Below, piece by piece: positions 11,499 through 21,651 of a DNA stretch of 64,000 nt; position 1 is the first letter of the stretch, and every line of letters starts with the position of its first letter. The notes beneath the pieces were generated by a model. That model did no database searches, was not told where the DNA came from, and saw nothing but the letters and a program-made list of their open reading frames with translations. A program made the position numbers and the translations under genes. The DNA comes from Lithodes maja (lineage: Eukaryota; Arthropoda; Malacostraca; Decapoda; Lithodidae), in the NCBI GenBank assembly GCA_037953745.1, contig JBAKBP010004263.1, positions 1 to 64,000 on the forward strand, given 5' to 3'.

Positions 11499-11720
11499 AA
11501 AAAAAAAGAAGTGCTTATTACTAATTGCAGTCTCGACTCACAAAATGTTAAAGATGCTTGAATGACTACTCTAAGACACCCCCAACGAAACAATCTGCAA
11601 GTCCACCAATACAATAATGACACAATAAAAATTCCTCCAATATGCAAGAAAATTCTAGCCAGCTCTACTAGGTAGCATAGAATAGTTCTCCAAAAAACAT
11701 GTGATAGGATACTACTGAAT

Positions 11721-11737
11721 CTTGTGCAAGGTCGCCA
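11721..11737 (-). other. candidate tRNA primer-binding site of copy B
   Basis: Three bases inside the 5' LTR end, the minus strand reads TGGCGACCTTGCACAAG. It begins with TGG, as expected for pairing with a tRNA CCA end. An acceptor ending GGTCGCCA would pair with the first eight bases. The identity of the primer tRNA is not established here. Confidence 0.5.
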
Positions 11738-11740
11738 TTT

Positions 11741-13541
11741 TGTTACGGCTGGATTGGCAATACATATTCGGGATTCTTGATCGTAGGAACAGAAATGGCT
11801 TATGTGACAACGACACGCTCGATTCCAGTCCCAAATACTATATGCTCCAGACAACAAAAGCACCAACGCCCTACAGAGTTATCGTCTATGGTAACGAGGT
11901 ACCTTAACTCGGCGAAAGTGTACAACAGGGGTAGGCTATGAGGCTAAACTCCCTCAGACATTTATAGGTTACGTTATTACTAAAGAAATGCAATACTCAA
12001 GAAACTACGTTAATATTAAGCCTCTAATAATGTAGAATAGAAGCAGGCTAAAGGTATGACAGTGAAATGCTAAATGACAAATGTACACGCCTACTTGAAA
12101 GCGCGTGCACTAGAATAACTGTCCCCTACTAACATGCACTAGCATGTAGCATACAAGATGTTCATGATCCAGTAGATACCTAATAATACACATGGAAGGA
12201 ACATAAACAGTAGTCACTTATTGTAATAATGAATCTATACTTGGAATAACTAAAAGGTTGCAGGCAACAGTACTGCGCCGGTAGCCTACTACCGCATAGG
12301 CTACTTCGCTTCTCTCACTCTGTCTCCCTCTGAGTCTGTATGCGCCCTACGCAACAGAACTCCGGACACAGCAGCAAAACGACAGTGCAGTTAATTGATA
12401 CATGAAAGTATTAATAGTGTTGTCTAGTGTGTGAGTAATGTGTTATTGTAAAGTGTTACATACATAAACTTAAAGAGAGCTGCAATGCATAGTAAAATAA
12501 AGATATCACCCACTCATCATCCCCATGTGTTCTAGCTAGCAGGCCAAAGTCACAGGAACAACGAGTCCCAGCACCGAAAGCGAGAACCCAGGAAAAGACT
12601 GTAGAGAACACAAGGACAGATAAATTACGTTACTCTACTATACCGGCACTACGAGCGAGCTGTAGTCTCTGGTACTACAGTCGCTCCTGGCTCGGTAGGC
12701 AAATCAAGGCTAAGTCCTCGCCCCCTCTACAGACAACTCCTGGGCATGGTCGGGCTCTTACACATGGCACTAGTCTAGTCACCAAATTGGATGATGAGCT
12801 GGGCATATAACTCGTGAACATGTAGAACGTTCACCAACTATCCTCATCAAGAAGATCGCTGTTCACATTAACCCCTTAAATCTAATACATGTAAATATAT
12901 GCTTGTCCTAAGAGTAATACGAGAGGTGAGTGCTGAAACTCCTTTAGGACCTCAAGGGAAGGGTATGCATTTAAATAGAGAGAAGAATGAAATGAGAGTA
13001 ATGTCGTCAGAGAGAAAGAGTGCAACCGTGAGAAATTGGGAGAGAGGGCAAGGGATGTTAGAGTCTCAAAGGTTCTAGGCAACCTGATCATGGAACACAC
13101 AGCGAGCCTCCATGCAATGTGCAGTACGACAACATGGGCAGCCCGGCAGCATATGCAGGCGGCAATGTACTACCAACCCTGTCGCACCTAGCTATAAGCG
13201 CAGGGCTGCCAACCGGTCCATACGTCTGGCAACCATTGCTACCCTCTCGCTCTGAAGTCTAACTCACTCTCTCTCTCTGAATTCCTATCATCTCATCTAT
13301 CAACTTCTCTATTGATACTACATATTAAATGGAAGGTCTCGACATGGCTTAAAACAAAACCCACCACTGGTTAGCAAATGACGAGACCTTTGCAGAGATA
13401 CAAAGAACATAGTTATACGTTGTCACACTCAATATAAGCAGCCAACACGGCACACGGTACACGGTACACGGCACCGCGGCGATACAGTGGAGTACCAAGG
13501 AGTACAATCAGGTTAAGTTGCCAGCACTTGGGTGCGTCACA
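11741..13541 (-). repeat. 5' LTR of copy B
   Basis: This 1801-bp LTR has termini TG...CA on the minus strand. It is paired with 4326-6115. An AT-rich TATTTAAA-type stretch (about 12967-12975) is shared by all three LTRs and could act as a core promoter element; that function is inferred only. Confidence 0.92.
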
Positions 13542-13545
13542 CATG
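13542..13545. repeat. CATG target site duplication of copy B (right copy)
   Basis: CATG at 13542-13545 repeats CATG at 4322-4325. Removing copy B and one CATG restores the 3' untranslated sequence seen intact in copy B itself. Confidence 0.85.
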
Positions 13546-13696
13546 ATGCATGCGATATTGTATTTTATGTATAATTCACACTTCAGTTGTTGTGCACCTT
13601 TTGCAATTAGTGGCAGCTAAGGGTAGCAGGTCGGTTGGTTGCCTGTCAGATTTTGATAATGCTTCTAAGGTCGATTATCTAAAATCTTGGGGGGGC

Positions 13697-15505
13697 TGTG
13701 ACGCACCCCAGTGCGTGGCAACGTAACCTGATTGTACTCCTTTGGTACTCCACTGTACCCACGGTACCGCGTTGTACCATGCTGGCTGCTTATATTGAGT
13801 GTGACAACGTATAACTATGTTCTTTGTATCTCTGCAAAGGTCTCGTCATTTGCTAACCAGTGGTGGGTTTTGTTTTAAGCCATGTCGAGACCTTCCATTT
13901 AATATGTAGTATCAATAGAGAAGTTGATAGATAAGACAGTGGGAATTCAGAGAGAGAGAGTGAGTTGGACTTCAGAGCGAGAGGGTAGCGGTGCGCCACG
14001 CTGCCGGGGGGGGTGGTTGCCAGACGTATGGACCGGTTGGCAGCCCTGCGCTTATAGCTGGGTGCGACAGGGTTGGTAGTACATTGCCGCCTGCCTATGC
14101 TGCCTGGGCTGCCCATGTTGTCGTACAGCACATTGCCTGGAGGCTCGCTGTGTGCTCTATGACCAGGTTGCCTAGAACCTTTGAGATTCTAACATCCCTT
14201 GCCCTCTCTCCCAACTTCTCACGGTTGCACTCTTTCTCTCTGACGACATTACTCTCATTTCATTCTTCTCTCTATTTAAATGCATACCCTTCCCTTGAGG
14301 TCCTAAAGGAGTTTCAGCACTCACCTCTCGTATTACTCTTAGGACAAGCATATATTTACATGTATTAGATTTAAGGGGTTAATGTGAACAGCGATCTTCT
14401 TGATGAGGATAGTTGGTGAACGTTCTACATGTTCACGAGTTATATGCCCAGCTCATCATCCAATTTGTGACTAGACTAGTGCCATGTGTAAGAGCCCGAC
14501 CATGCCCAGGAGTTGTCTGTAGAGGGGCGAGGACTTAGCCTTGATTTGCCTACCGAGCCAGGAGCGAGTGTAGTACCAGAGACTACAGCTCGCTCGTAGT
14601 GCCGGTATAGTAGAGTAACGTAATTTATCTGTCCTTGTGTTCTCTGCAGTCTTTTCCTGGGTTCTCGCTTTCGGTGCTGGGACTCGTTGTTCCTGTGACT
14701 TGGCCTGCTAGCTAGAACACATGGGGATGATGAGTGGGTGATATCTTTATTTTACTATGCATTGCAGCTCTCTTTAAGTTTATGTATGTAACACTTTACA
14801 ATACACATTACTCCCACACTAGACAACACTATTAATACTTTCATGTATCAATTAACTGCACTGTCGTTTTGCTGCTGTGTCCGGAGTTCTGTTGCGTAGG
14901 GCGCATACAGACTCAGAGGGGAGACAGAGTGAGAGAAGCGAAGTAGCCTATGCGGTAGTAGGCTACCGGCGCAGTACTGTTGCCTGCAACCTTTTAGTTA
15001 TTCCAAGTATAGATTCATTATTACAATAAGTGACTACTGTTTATGTTCCTTCCATGTGTATTATTAGGTATCTACTGGATCATGAACATCTTGTATGCTA
15101 CATGCTAGTGCATGTTAGTAGGGGACAGTTATTCTAGTGCACGCGCTTTCAAGTAGGCGTGTACATTTGTCATTTAGCATTTCACTGTCATACCTTTAGC
15201 CTGCTTCTATTCTACATTATTAGAGGCTTAATATTAACGTAGTTTCTTGAGTATTGCATTTCTTTAGTAATAACGTAACCTATAAATGTCTGAGGGAGTT
15301 TAGCCTCATAGCCTACCCCTGTTGTACACTTTCGCCGAGTTAAGGTACCTCGTTACCATAGACGATAACTCTGTAGGGCGTTGGTGCTTTTGTTGTCTGG
15401 AGCATATAGTATTTGGGACTGGAATCGAGCGTGTCGTTGTCACATAAGCCATTTCTGTCCTACGATCAAGAATCCCGAATATGTATTGCCGATCCAGCCG
15501 TAACA
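13697..15505 (+). repeat. 3' LTR of copy A
   Basis: This 1809-bp LTR is in plus orientation, TGTGACGC...CGTAACA. Compared with the copy B LTRs it has an insertion of about 24 bp near 14010 and scattered substitutions. It therefore represents a slightly different LTR variant. Confidence 0.92.
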
Positions 15506-17083
15506 CAAGCTATCTGGTATGTCACCAGTGTCTAGACTCCTTCTCCACATTATAGCCAGGGGTTTTGAGAGGTTTTCCTTACATTTCTTCATTAGGATCG
15601 AATTCCATGAGTCCGGACCTGGTGCCGAGTGGGATGGCATGTTGGAAATGGCCTCTTCTATGTCTTTTGGACCGAAATCAATATCCAGCATCTGAGGGGT
15701 TTCCGTGGAGGAGGTTTCCATGAAAAATATATTTTGGTCTCTGATGACTTTTGTTTCATCAGGCTCACTGAATGCCATTTCATACTGCCTGCTTAAGAGT
15801 TCGCTCATTTCCTTTTTGTCCCCTGTGAAAGAGCCGTCCCCTTTGCTCAGTGGGCCGATGTTTGATGTTGTTTTAGCCTTTTGTTTGGCGTATGAAAAGA
15901 AGTATTTGGAATTTTCCTTTATACCTGCAATAGCTTTCCTCTCCTCTTCCATATGTTGTAGTTCATATGATATTCTTAGCCTTTGTTCAATTTCCACAAT
16001 TTCTCTATCTATTTCGACCTTTTGCCTATCCTGTAGATTTTGATGTGTGCGTCTTTGTGTGAGTAATTTTCTTCTTCTGTACAGCCTCCTCCTTTCCCGA
16101 TCTTGTTTGCTTCTTCGTTTTGTTTGTCTTGCAGGTATATGGTGGCTACAGATTTGGGTCATGGTTTCTGTTATTAAGACTAGACATTCTGCTGGTGTCA
16201 GGTTATCCATTAAATCTTTCCAGTATATTTCCTCCATTTCTTGATTTACCTCTTCTCACCTAATGTTTTTGTTATTGAAGTTAAATTTACTGAAGGGGCC
16301 GGGTTTTTTTCTCGATTCTGAGGTTGTCTGTACACTTTCTAAGGTTGTTTTGATCTCAATTAATTTATGATCTGAGTATGTTGTGTCCGATATGTTAATG
16401 CTGTGTACTAGAGAGTCGTTGTTAGTGAAGACCAGGTCTAAGATATTGTTTTCCCGTGTGGGTTCAGCAATATGTTGGGTAAGACTAAAAAAATCACAAA
16501 GTTCAAAAAGCTCTCTCGTATTAGTATTTGCTTCTCCGGTGTTATTTGCCACTAACTGGTTTTCTAGTTGTCTCCATTTAATGTTTGGTAGGTTAAAGTC
16601 TCCTAGCCATATAATATTTGGTGTTGGGTTCCCCAGGGTTTCCACTTCTGATTTTATTTTGTTGAGCTGGGTTTTGAATTCTTCTCGGGATGAGTCTGGA
16701 GGCCTGTATGTAACAATAACTGCTAAATTTATGGATTCTATTTTAACTCCAAGTATTTCCACCACTTTGTTACTGTTATTTAGGAATTCAGTACATATCA
16801 GTGAGTCATGTATGTACAAGGCTACACCTCCATGTGATCTATGCATTCTGTCCGCCATATGTAGGTTGTAACCAGGAATCCATACCTCACTATCTAGCTG
16901 ATCTTTAATGTGAGTTTCTGTGAGAGCCGCAAATATAGCGTTTCCTTCTTCTAGCAGGCCCCTAATAAATGGTACTTTGTTCGTGGTTCTATTTTTTAGG
17001 CCTTGGATATTTGCAAACAAGATTGGGGAGGGATTGTTTTGAGTACTATGTGTACCTAATAGTCTTCGGGATGTATTGGCCAC
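15506..17083 (-). pseudogene. LINE-A ORF2: AP endonuclease and RT N-terminus, truncated
   Basis: The N-terminal part is an APE-type endonuclease, with TETH, a YRPPDS segment, GDFNLP and SDH as expected for this fold. It nicks target DNA for target-primed reverse transcription. The RT begins after about residue 300. One in-frame TGA (16256-16258) breaks the frame; coding resumes in the same frame directly after it. The frame ends at the copy A insertion, so catalytic RT motifs are missing. The frame overlaps ORF1 by at least 28 bases. The codon at 17083 is GTG, and no ATG is obvious near the overlap, so ORF2 may be reached by reinitiation or frameshifting. Confidence 0.85.
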
Positions 17084-18255
17084 TCTTGGGAGGCCAGGAG
17101 GTGCTCGAGGTGTTCTATGTGCTCTTCCATCTCCCTCAGTCTCTTCATCTTCATCTGCCCTTTCCCGCCTTGCCTTTTTCCTCTGTCTCGTCCTCGCATA
17201 GCTAGAGAGTTTTTTGGGCTACCATTCGTGTTAGGTCTAGCATATCTCCAAGTCCCTTTAATATGAAAAGCTGGGCATTTCATATTGTAGCAGGTCTTGT
17301 TCTCAAGTGATGTCTTGCAAAGGGATGGGTGGTGGTATTTGCAGGTTTCACCAAATCTACATTTTCCATGACTGGTTATGTTGTTGCAAATTTTGGGATG
17401 AGCAAATCTACATGAATTCCCATTATATTCGCCCTTTTGACCAAAGTAGCACCTTCTTTCCAGATAATATCTGCACACTGGTGTGGACAACCCCAGTAGG
17501 TGTGGCTGGGGCTGCGAGGGGTTATGTGGTGAGCTAAGTGTGGTTGTGGGTGATAGTGGGCTTGGTGTATGGATGGGTGAGGCCTGCAGGGGGGTGGAGT
17601 TACGGGTCGGTTGTAGGTGGGCAGGTGGCAGTGGTGAGGGGGGAGGCGATGTGGAAGGGGAGCCTGATATGGGGGCTTGTTGCATCCTACGTTCATCTTG
17701 CAAATGTATTTGATCAACAGCAGTAGGGTGGTCAATGGCCATAGATGGAATTAATGTGGATGTTTTCTGGGTCTGGGGAGGTGTGGGAAGATGTGCGGCT
17801 GGGTTTGTGGATTTGTAGGGTGCGAAAGGTTGTTGTTCGGCAGGCGATGTGTGTTGATGTGCAGGAGGCAATGCGGGCATTTTCATGGGAAGGTGTGCGT
17901 GTGTGGGTTGTGTTATTAGTATGGGCCCTGAGGCCCCAATAGTTCCCCAGTTTCTGTTAAAAGTAGCTATGTCTTGGCTATATTTCGGTCTATCTAGTAC
18001 TTCTGTATTTTCTACAGTCTGTATGACTTGCCATGTGATATCGAAACAACTATCGCAGAAATGGAGGTTCTTCCCTCTTGTATTGTACGCCTCGTTTATT
18101 GGTATCAGTCCTATGCAAACCCAGTGGTATGGTTGCTTGCATATCTGACATGCTGTGCCTTTATCCATGTGTATATTCATGTTACACCTCGTACAGGTGT
18201 CTCTGGTAGACATTTTTGTTTGTTTTTTTGTTTTTGTTTTTGTTTGTTTTCCCAC
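17056..18255 (-). CDS. LINE-A ORF1 protein: PHD finger plus three CCCH zinc fingers
   Basis: This is an intact frame of 399 residues starting with ATG. Residues 21-70 form a PHD finger in C4HC3 spacing (C21, C24, C36, C39, H44, C47, C67, C70). A Pro/Ser/Thr/His-rich linker (about 105-255) follows. Residues 261-331 hold three CCCH fingers with spacings C-x7-C-x12-C-x3-H, C-x8-C-x5-C-x3-H and C-x8-C-x4-C-x3-H. The tail is basic and ends in a short heptad-like helix (about 370-390). PHD-bearing ORF1 proteins are known from CR1-like LINEs. CCCH fingers suggest RNA binding by the ORF1 particle. The function is inferred from the domains. Confidence 0.85.
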   Translation of the reverse strand: MGKQTKTKTKKQTKMSTRDTCTRCNMNIHMDKGTACQICKQPYHWVCIGLIPINEAYNTRGKNLHFCDSCFDITWQVIQTVENTEVLDRPKYSQDIATFNRNWGTIGASGPILITQPTHAHLPMKMPALPPAHQHTSPAEQQPFAPYKSTNPAAHLPTPPQTQKTSTLIPSMAIDHPTAVDQIHLQDERRMQQAPISGSPSTSPPPSPLPPAHLQPTRNSTPLQASPIHTPSPLSPTTTLSSPHNPSQPQPHLLGLSTPVCRYYLERRCYFGQKGEYNGNSCRFAHPKICNNITSHGKCRFGETCKYHHPSLCKTSLENKTCYNMKCPAFHIKGTWRYARPNTNGSPKNSLAMRGRDRGKRQGGKGQMKMKRLREMEEHIEHLEHLLASQEWPIHPEDY

Positions 18256-18269
18256 CCGCCCTTACATGG

Positions 18270-18300
<31 letters not shown>

Positions 18301-18367
18301 GAGCGTGGAGGACAAGGTGTTTGTTACGTAGTGAACCAAATGTTCACTACTGTATTTACATAGCTGG

Positions 18368-18436
18368 TCATTAACCTAACCTAACCTAAGGTAACCTGGG
18401 CATCCTGGGGGCTGCTGCCCCCAGACCCCCGCTGGT
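18368..18436. repeat. CCTAA repeats beside a GC hairpin
   Basis: Three to four CCTAA units (arthropod TTAGG-type on the other strand) are followed by GGTAACC and a stem-loop with arms CTGGGGGC and GCCCCCAG around TGCT (about 18407-18426). It is too short to be a telomere. It may be the end of an unrecognised transposon or a repair scar. Confidence 0.5.
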
Positions 18437-19243
18437 CTTGGGTTGAAAAGTGATAAAAAACACATATCTCTTACCTCATTATTCAAAGTTTTGTATTTGG
18501 TTTAATATACACTTCCCAGGTCATTTGAACAGTTCTATTGCTTCTATATATCATAATTATAATACACCATAGAATACGTTTTTAATAACTAGAAAAAGAG
18601 GACTTAGATTAAACAATTACGGGGGCTTGTACTGAGGAGTGGATCAAGAAATGCATAGCCTAAAGAAGAGCGGTACTGTATGTGATTTCCATCTTCATTT
18701 TGTTAAGGACAGTTTAGCTATTTGTTTTAAGGTACCGTACTATTTAAATATCGTATTACATTCTCATTTTGAATGCAAGAGTGTGTTTTAACCATAATTT
18801 CTGGGACCAATATATAAATACTCCCACAAAAAAAAATATATATATAGACTATACCGTATATACCGTATAGCCTATACTGTATAAGTGTATATATACTGTA
18901 CAGTATATATACCGGTATATATGCATACATAAAATAAAGGTCTGGAACAAAAAGAACAATTTATGGGAAGTAGGGGCAAGGTGATTTCCAAATTGCATAT
19001 AACAAGGCATTTTTTATTTTATTTTATTTTTTATTTTTTTATTTTTTGTCTCGATTCGTATGATTTACCGATTCGGTTGGTACGCGATCATATTGTCAAC
19101 TTTAGTACGGTACCTTCATTATTAACAAATGGCTGTTCTGACGATATTTTGTTTCGAACTCCCTTAATTTTTATCGGCGAGCCCGGTTTCTTTACATTGC
19201 TTCAAGCGCCGATCGCAGTTGATATACAGTGTTCCGTACTGCT
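18437..19243. other. AT-rich spacer, no gene seen
   Basis: This stretch holds AT-rich sequence with a (TA)-type palindromic run (18835-18930) and a T-rich run (19010-19048). I see no coding frame or known element. Confidence 0.6.
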
Positions 19244-19458
19244 TTAACCCCTTCTGTACCGGCGACGTCTTGTTTATTATATTATAGTTATATTTAAACG
19301 ATTTTGTGCAGTTTAAGAAGGATCTGTGGTAGTAAAAAGGGTTGAGTGAGATAGTTGGAAGCCTGTTAATTGTTGGAGGTCCTTTTTAAACTGAATACAA
19401 GTGTATGTTGGTAGCCAGCATAAAATGAAAAGGACGTCACCGGCACTGAACGGGTTAA
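19244..19458. mobile_element. P-family MITE, copy P1
   Basis: This 215-bp element is bounded by TTAA on both sides. Its ends read TTAACCCCTTCTGTACCGG and, inverted, TTAACCCGTTCAGTGCCGG. The interior is partly self-complementary, for example TTTAAACGATTTTGTGCAG. It has no coding capacity. TTAA targets and CCC ends resemble piggyBac-type MITEs. Confidence 0.75.
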
Positions 19459-20240
19459 ACATTCATAAACAAACATGTAAATATATAAACATCCATAAAC
19501 AAACATGTAAATATATAAACATCCATAAACAAACATGTAAATATATAAACATCCATAAACAAACATGTAAATATATAAACATCCATAAACAAACTTTATA
19601 AATATATAAACATCCATAAACAAACATGTAAATATATAAACATTCATAAACAAACATGTAAATATATAAACATTCATAAACAAACATGTAAATATATAAA
19701 CATTCATAAACAAACATGTAAATATATAAACATTCATAAACAAACATGTAAATATATAAACATTCATAAACAAACATGTAAATATATAAACATTCATAAA
19801 CAAACATGTAAATATATAAACATTCATAAACAAACATGTAAATATATAAAAATTCATAAACAAACATGTAAATATATAAACATCCATAAACAAACATGTA
19901 AATATATAAACATTCATAAACAAACATGTAAATATATAAACATTCATATACAAACATGTAAATATATAAACATTCATAAACAAACATGTAAATATATAAA
20001 CATCCATAAACAAACATGTACATATATAAACATTCATAAACAAACATGTAAATATATAAACATTCATAAACAAACATGTAAATATATAAACATCCATAAA
20101 CAAACATGTAAATATATAAACATTCATAAACATGTAAATATATAAACATTCATAAACAAACATGTACATATATAAACATCCATAAACAAACATGTAAATA
20201 TATAAACATTCATAAACAAGTATGTAAATATATAAACATG
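19459..20240. repeat. 30-bp satellite array, about 26 units
   Basis: Tandem units of 30 bp have the consensus CATTCATAAACAAACATG plus TAAATATATAAA. Units differ mainly at CATTC/CATCC. Because 30 is a multiple of 3, long spurious frames run through it on both strands. The array abuts P1 on its left. Confidence 0.95.
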
Positions 20241-20272
20241 ACCCAACAGTATGGCCCTATCTTGACACCACC

Positions 20273-20660
20273 TTAAGGGGGGTGACCGGTTTTGGTTCTG
20301 TCCTTTTCTATCTTTCTCTGGCTTGTATCCATTTGGCCCCATTCAGCCTACTGTTTTAGTTTTAAGACGTTTATCCCCATCCAGGTGTCAATTTTTTACT
20401 GGTGAGCGGTAGCGAGCCAGCATATTTTTCATTTTTGTTTGACAGCAGGCTAAATTTGTACATTTTTCGATAGAAAAATGTCTCCGGCGAAGCCGGATTT
20501 CTTCATATAATGCTGGCTCGCTGTCGCTCGCCAGGAAGAAATCGACACCTAGATAGGGATAAACGTCTTAAAATAGTTGGTTGAATGGGGCCGAATGGAT
20601 ACAAGCCAGAGAAAGAGAGAAAAAGGTCAGAAATAACAAAAAGCAGGTCACCCCCCTTAA
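20273..20660. mobile_element. F-family MITE, type I (F1)
   Basis: This 388-bp foldback element is flanked by TTAA. Its inverted ends are GGGGGGTGACC and GGTCACCCCCC. The whole element is close to a perfect hairpin, with core stem-loops TCCGGC-GAA-GCCGGA and ACATTTTTC-GATA-GAAAAATGT. It is non-coding. Confidence 0.85.
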
Positions 20661-20840
20661 GCGCCGGGTAAATCTATCCCACATAATCTACCGTAAATGA
20701 CCTAGTGTGTTTTAAAAGCCAACACCATAAACCAACACATACACCGTACACGCCACGCCAGACAATAAACACATGACCCCAAAGTAAACCCCCCCCCCCC
20801 CCCCTCAAGTGCCGGGTAAATCTATTCCACCTAATCTATC

Positions 20841-21213
20841 TTGAGGGGGGAGGGGGGGGGGTCGTTTGTCTGGTGCCCCTTCTTCCTCATGTTTAGACCC
20901 ATTTGTTTTCAGATTTTGTGACTTTGGGCTCATTACTTTGGTGATTTTAAGACCTTTCACCCGAGTTTTTATCAATATTAAGACTTTTCGCGTAATTTAG
21001 GTGTCAATTCTTTCCTGACGAGCGATAGCGAGCCGGTAATTTAAGACGAACCGGCCTTCGGCCGGAACATTTTTCTACCGAAAAATTTAAAATTTATCTT
21101 GAAGGAAATACTTGGGGTGTTAATTTCTAGCTTGATGGAGGTCTAGGAAGGAAACTAAAACAAATATAAACAGATATATATATGAGCAAATAAATACGCC
21201 CATCCCCCCTTAA
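20841..21213. mobile_element. F-family MITE, type II (F2)
   Basis: The left end is TTGAGGGGGG (a mutated TTAA) and the right end is CCCCCCTTAA. The core has GACGAGCGATAGCGAGCC, CCGGCCTTCGGCCGG and the ACATTTTTC/GAAAAA stem. The right half carries the type II landmark CTTGATGGAGGTCTAGG. Confidence 0.8.
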
Positions 21214-21223
21214 ATGACCTTAA

Positions 21224-21458
21224 TTAACCCCTTCAGACTCATATGACGCAGAGGCTGCCAGATTAGCAATAATAAATAGAGTTCTCTCACTCTTATAATT
21301 ACCTCTCCAAAATTAGTTTTCTGCCCACATCTAACTCAAAGACAACTGCATAGGTTGAAGTAACTAAACTAAAGGTTTCTAAATATCCCTGATTGTAACA
21401 AAGGCTTTAAAGTATCCCCAATAGGCTCAAAATCGCGTCATATGTCTGAGAGGGTTAA
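21224..21458. mobile_element. P-family MITE, diverged copy P2
   Basis: This 235-bp element is bounded by TTAA. Its inverted ends read TTAACCCCTTCAGACTCATA and TTAACCCTCTCAGACATATG. The interior differs from P1, so it is a separate subfamily. Confidence 0.65.
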
Positions 21459-21651
21459 TTAAAAGACACCCCATAAACAAACACACACAGTACGCCAGAT
21501 ATAAACATGACCAAAAGTAAGCACCGAGTCTGACACCCCCTCAAGTGCCGGGTAAACACAGGCTTGGAGTGGGAGGTCTTGAAGGGCCATCCCGGAGATC
21601 ACCTGGAGGGCCCCAAGATCTGTGTCAAACTTCTTCACGAGGTGCTGGGGT

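Larger units (their letters stand above)
4326..13541 (-). mobile_element. Gmr1-like LTR retrotransposon, copy B, complete
   Basis: This is a complete 9.2-kb element on the minus strand: 5' LTR 13541-11741, primer-binding-like site, leader, gag-pol, 3' untranslated region, polypurine tract 6128-6116 and 3' LTR 6115-4326. In element orientation the LTRs start TGTGACGC and end CGTAACA, the usual TG...CA. It is flanked by CATG on both sides (4322-4325 and 13542-13545), a 4-bp target duplication. It lies antiparallel inside copy A. The two LTRs differ almost only by single-base homopolymer indels and one 8-bp repeat-unit difference near 13461, so the insertion is recent. The integrase-before-RT order and the SCAN-like Gag place it with Gmr1-like elements, which were first described from deuterostomes. 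Confidence 0.92.
13542..15505 (+). mobile_element. Gmr1-like LTR retrotransposon, copy A, right segment
   Basis: This is the continuation of copy A after the nested copy B: the remaining 3' untranslated sequence (13546-13680), the polypurine tract (to 13696) and the 3' LTR. The element ends at 15505 with CCGTAACA and is joined directly to LINE-A sequence starting CAAGCTATCTGG. Confidence 0.9.
15506..18300 (-). mobile_element. LINE-A copy 1 (CR1-like), interrupted by copy A
   Basis: This is a two-ORF non-LTR retrotransposon on the minus strand: ORF1 with PHD and CCCH fingers, then ORF2 with endonuclease and the start of reverse transcriptase. The RT region is cut at 15506 by copy A of the LTR element, and the rest would lie left of the window. 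LINE-A copy 2 (46683-48612) is uninterrupted at the same place (48180/48181). The 5' boundary is uncertain. A GA/G-rich run (18270-18301) lies just upstream of ORF1. Confidence 0.85.
20661..21560. repeat. local duplication invaded by MITEs F2 and P2
   Basis: A segment starting GCCGGGTAAATCTAT at 20663 recurs at 20812, and its first bases recur again at 21545. The second copy carries F2 and P2; the first lacks them. The spacer between also has a C-run (20790-20806). There are no coding frames. Confidence 0.6.

Noticed and set aside
19366..20193. Long minus-strand frame of 275 codons through the 30-bp repeats
   Set aside because: The unit length is a multiple of three, so frames stay open by arithmetic; the translation is the satellite unit repeated.
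20273..20660. Family F as piggyBac-type MITEs
   Set aside because: TTAA is shared, but the ends begin with a G-run (TTAAGGGG) rather than CCC; a Kolobok/T2-like assignment fits better, though unproven.
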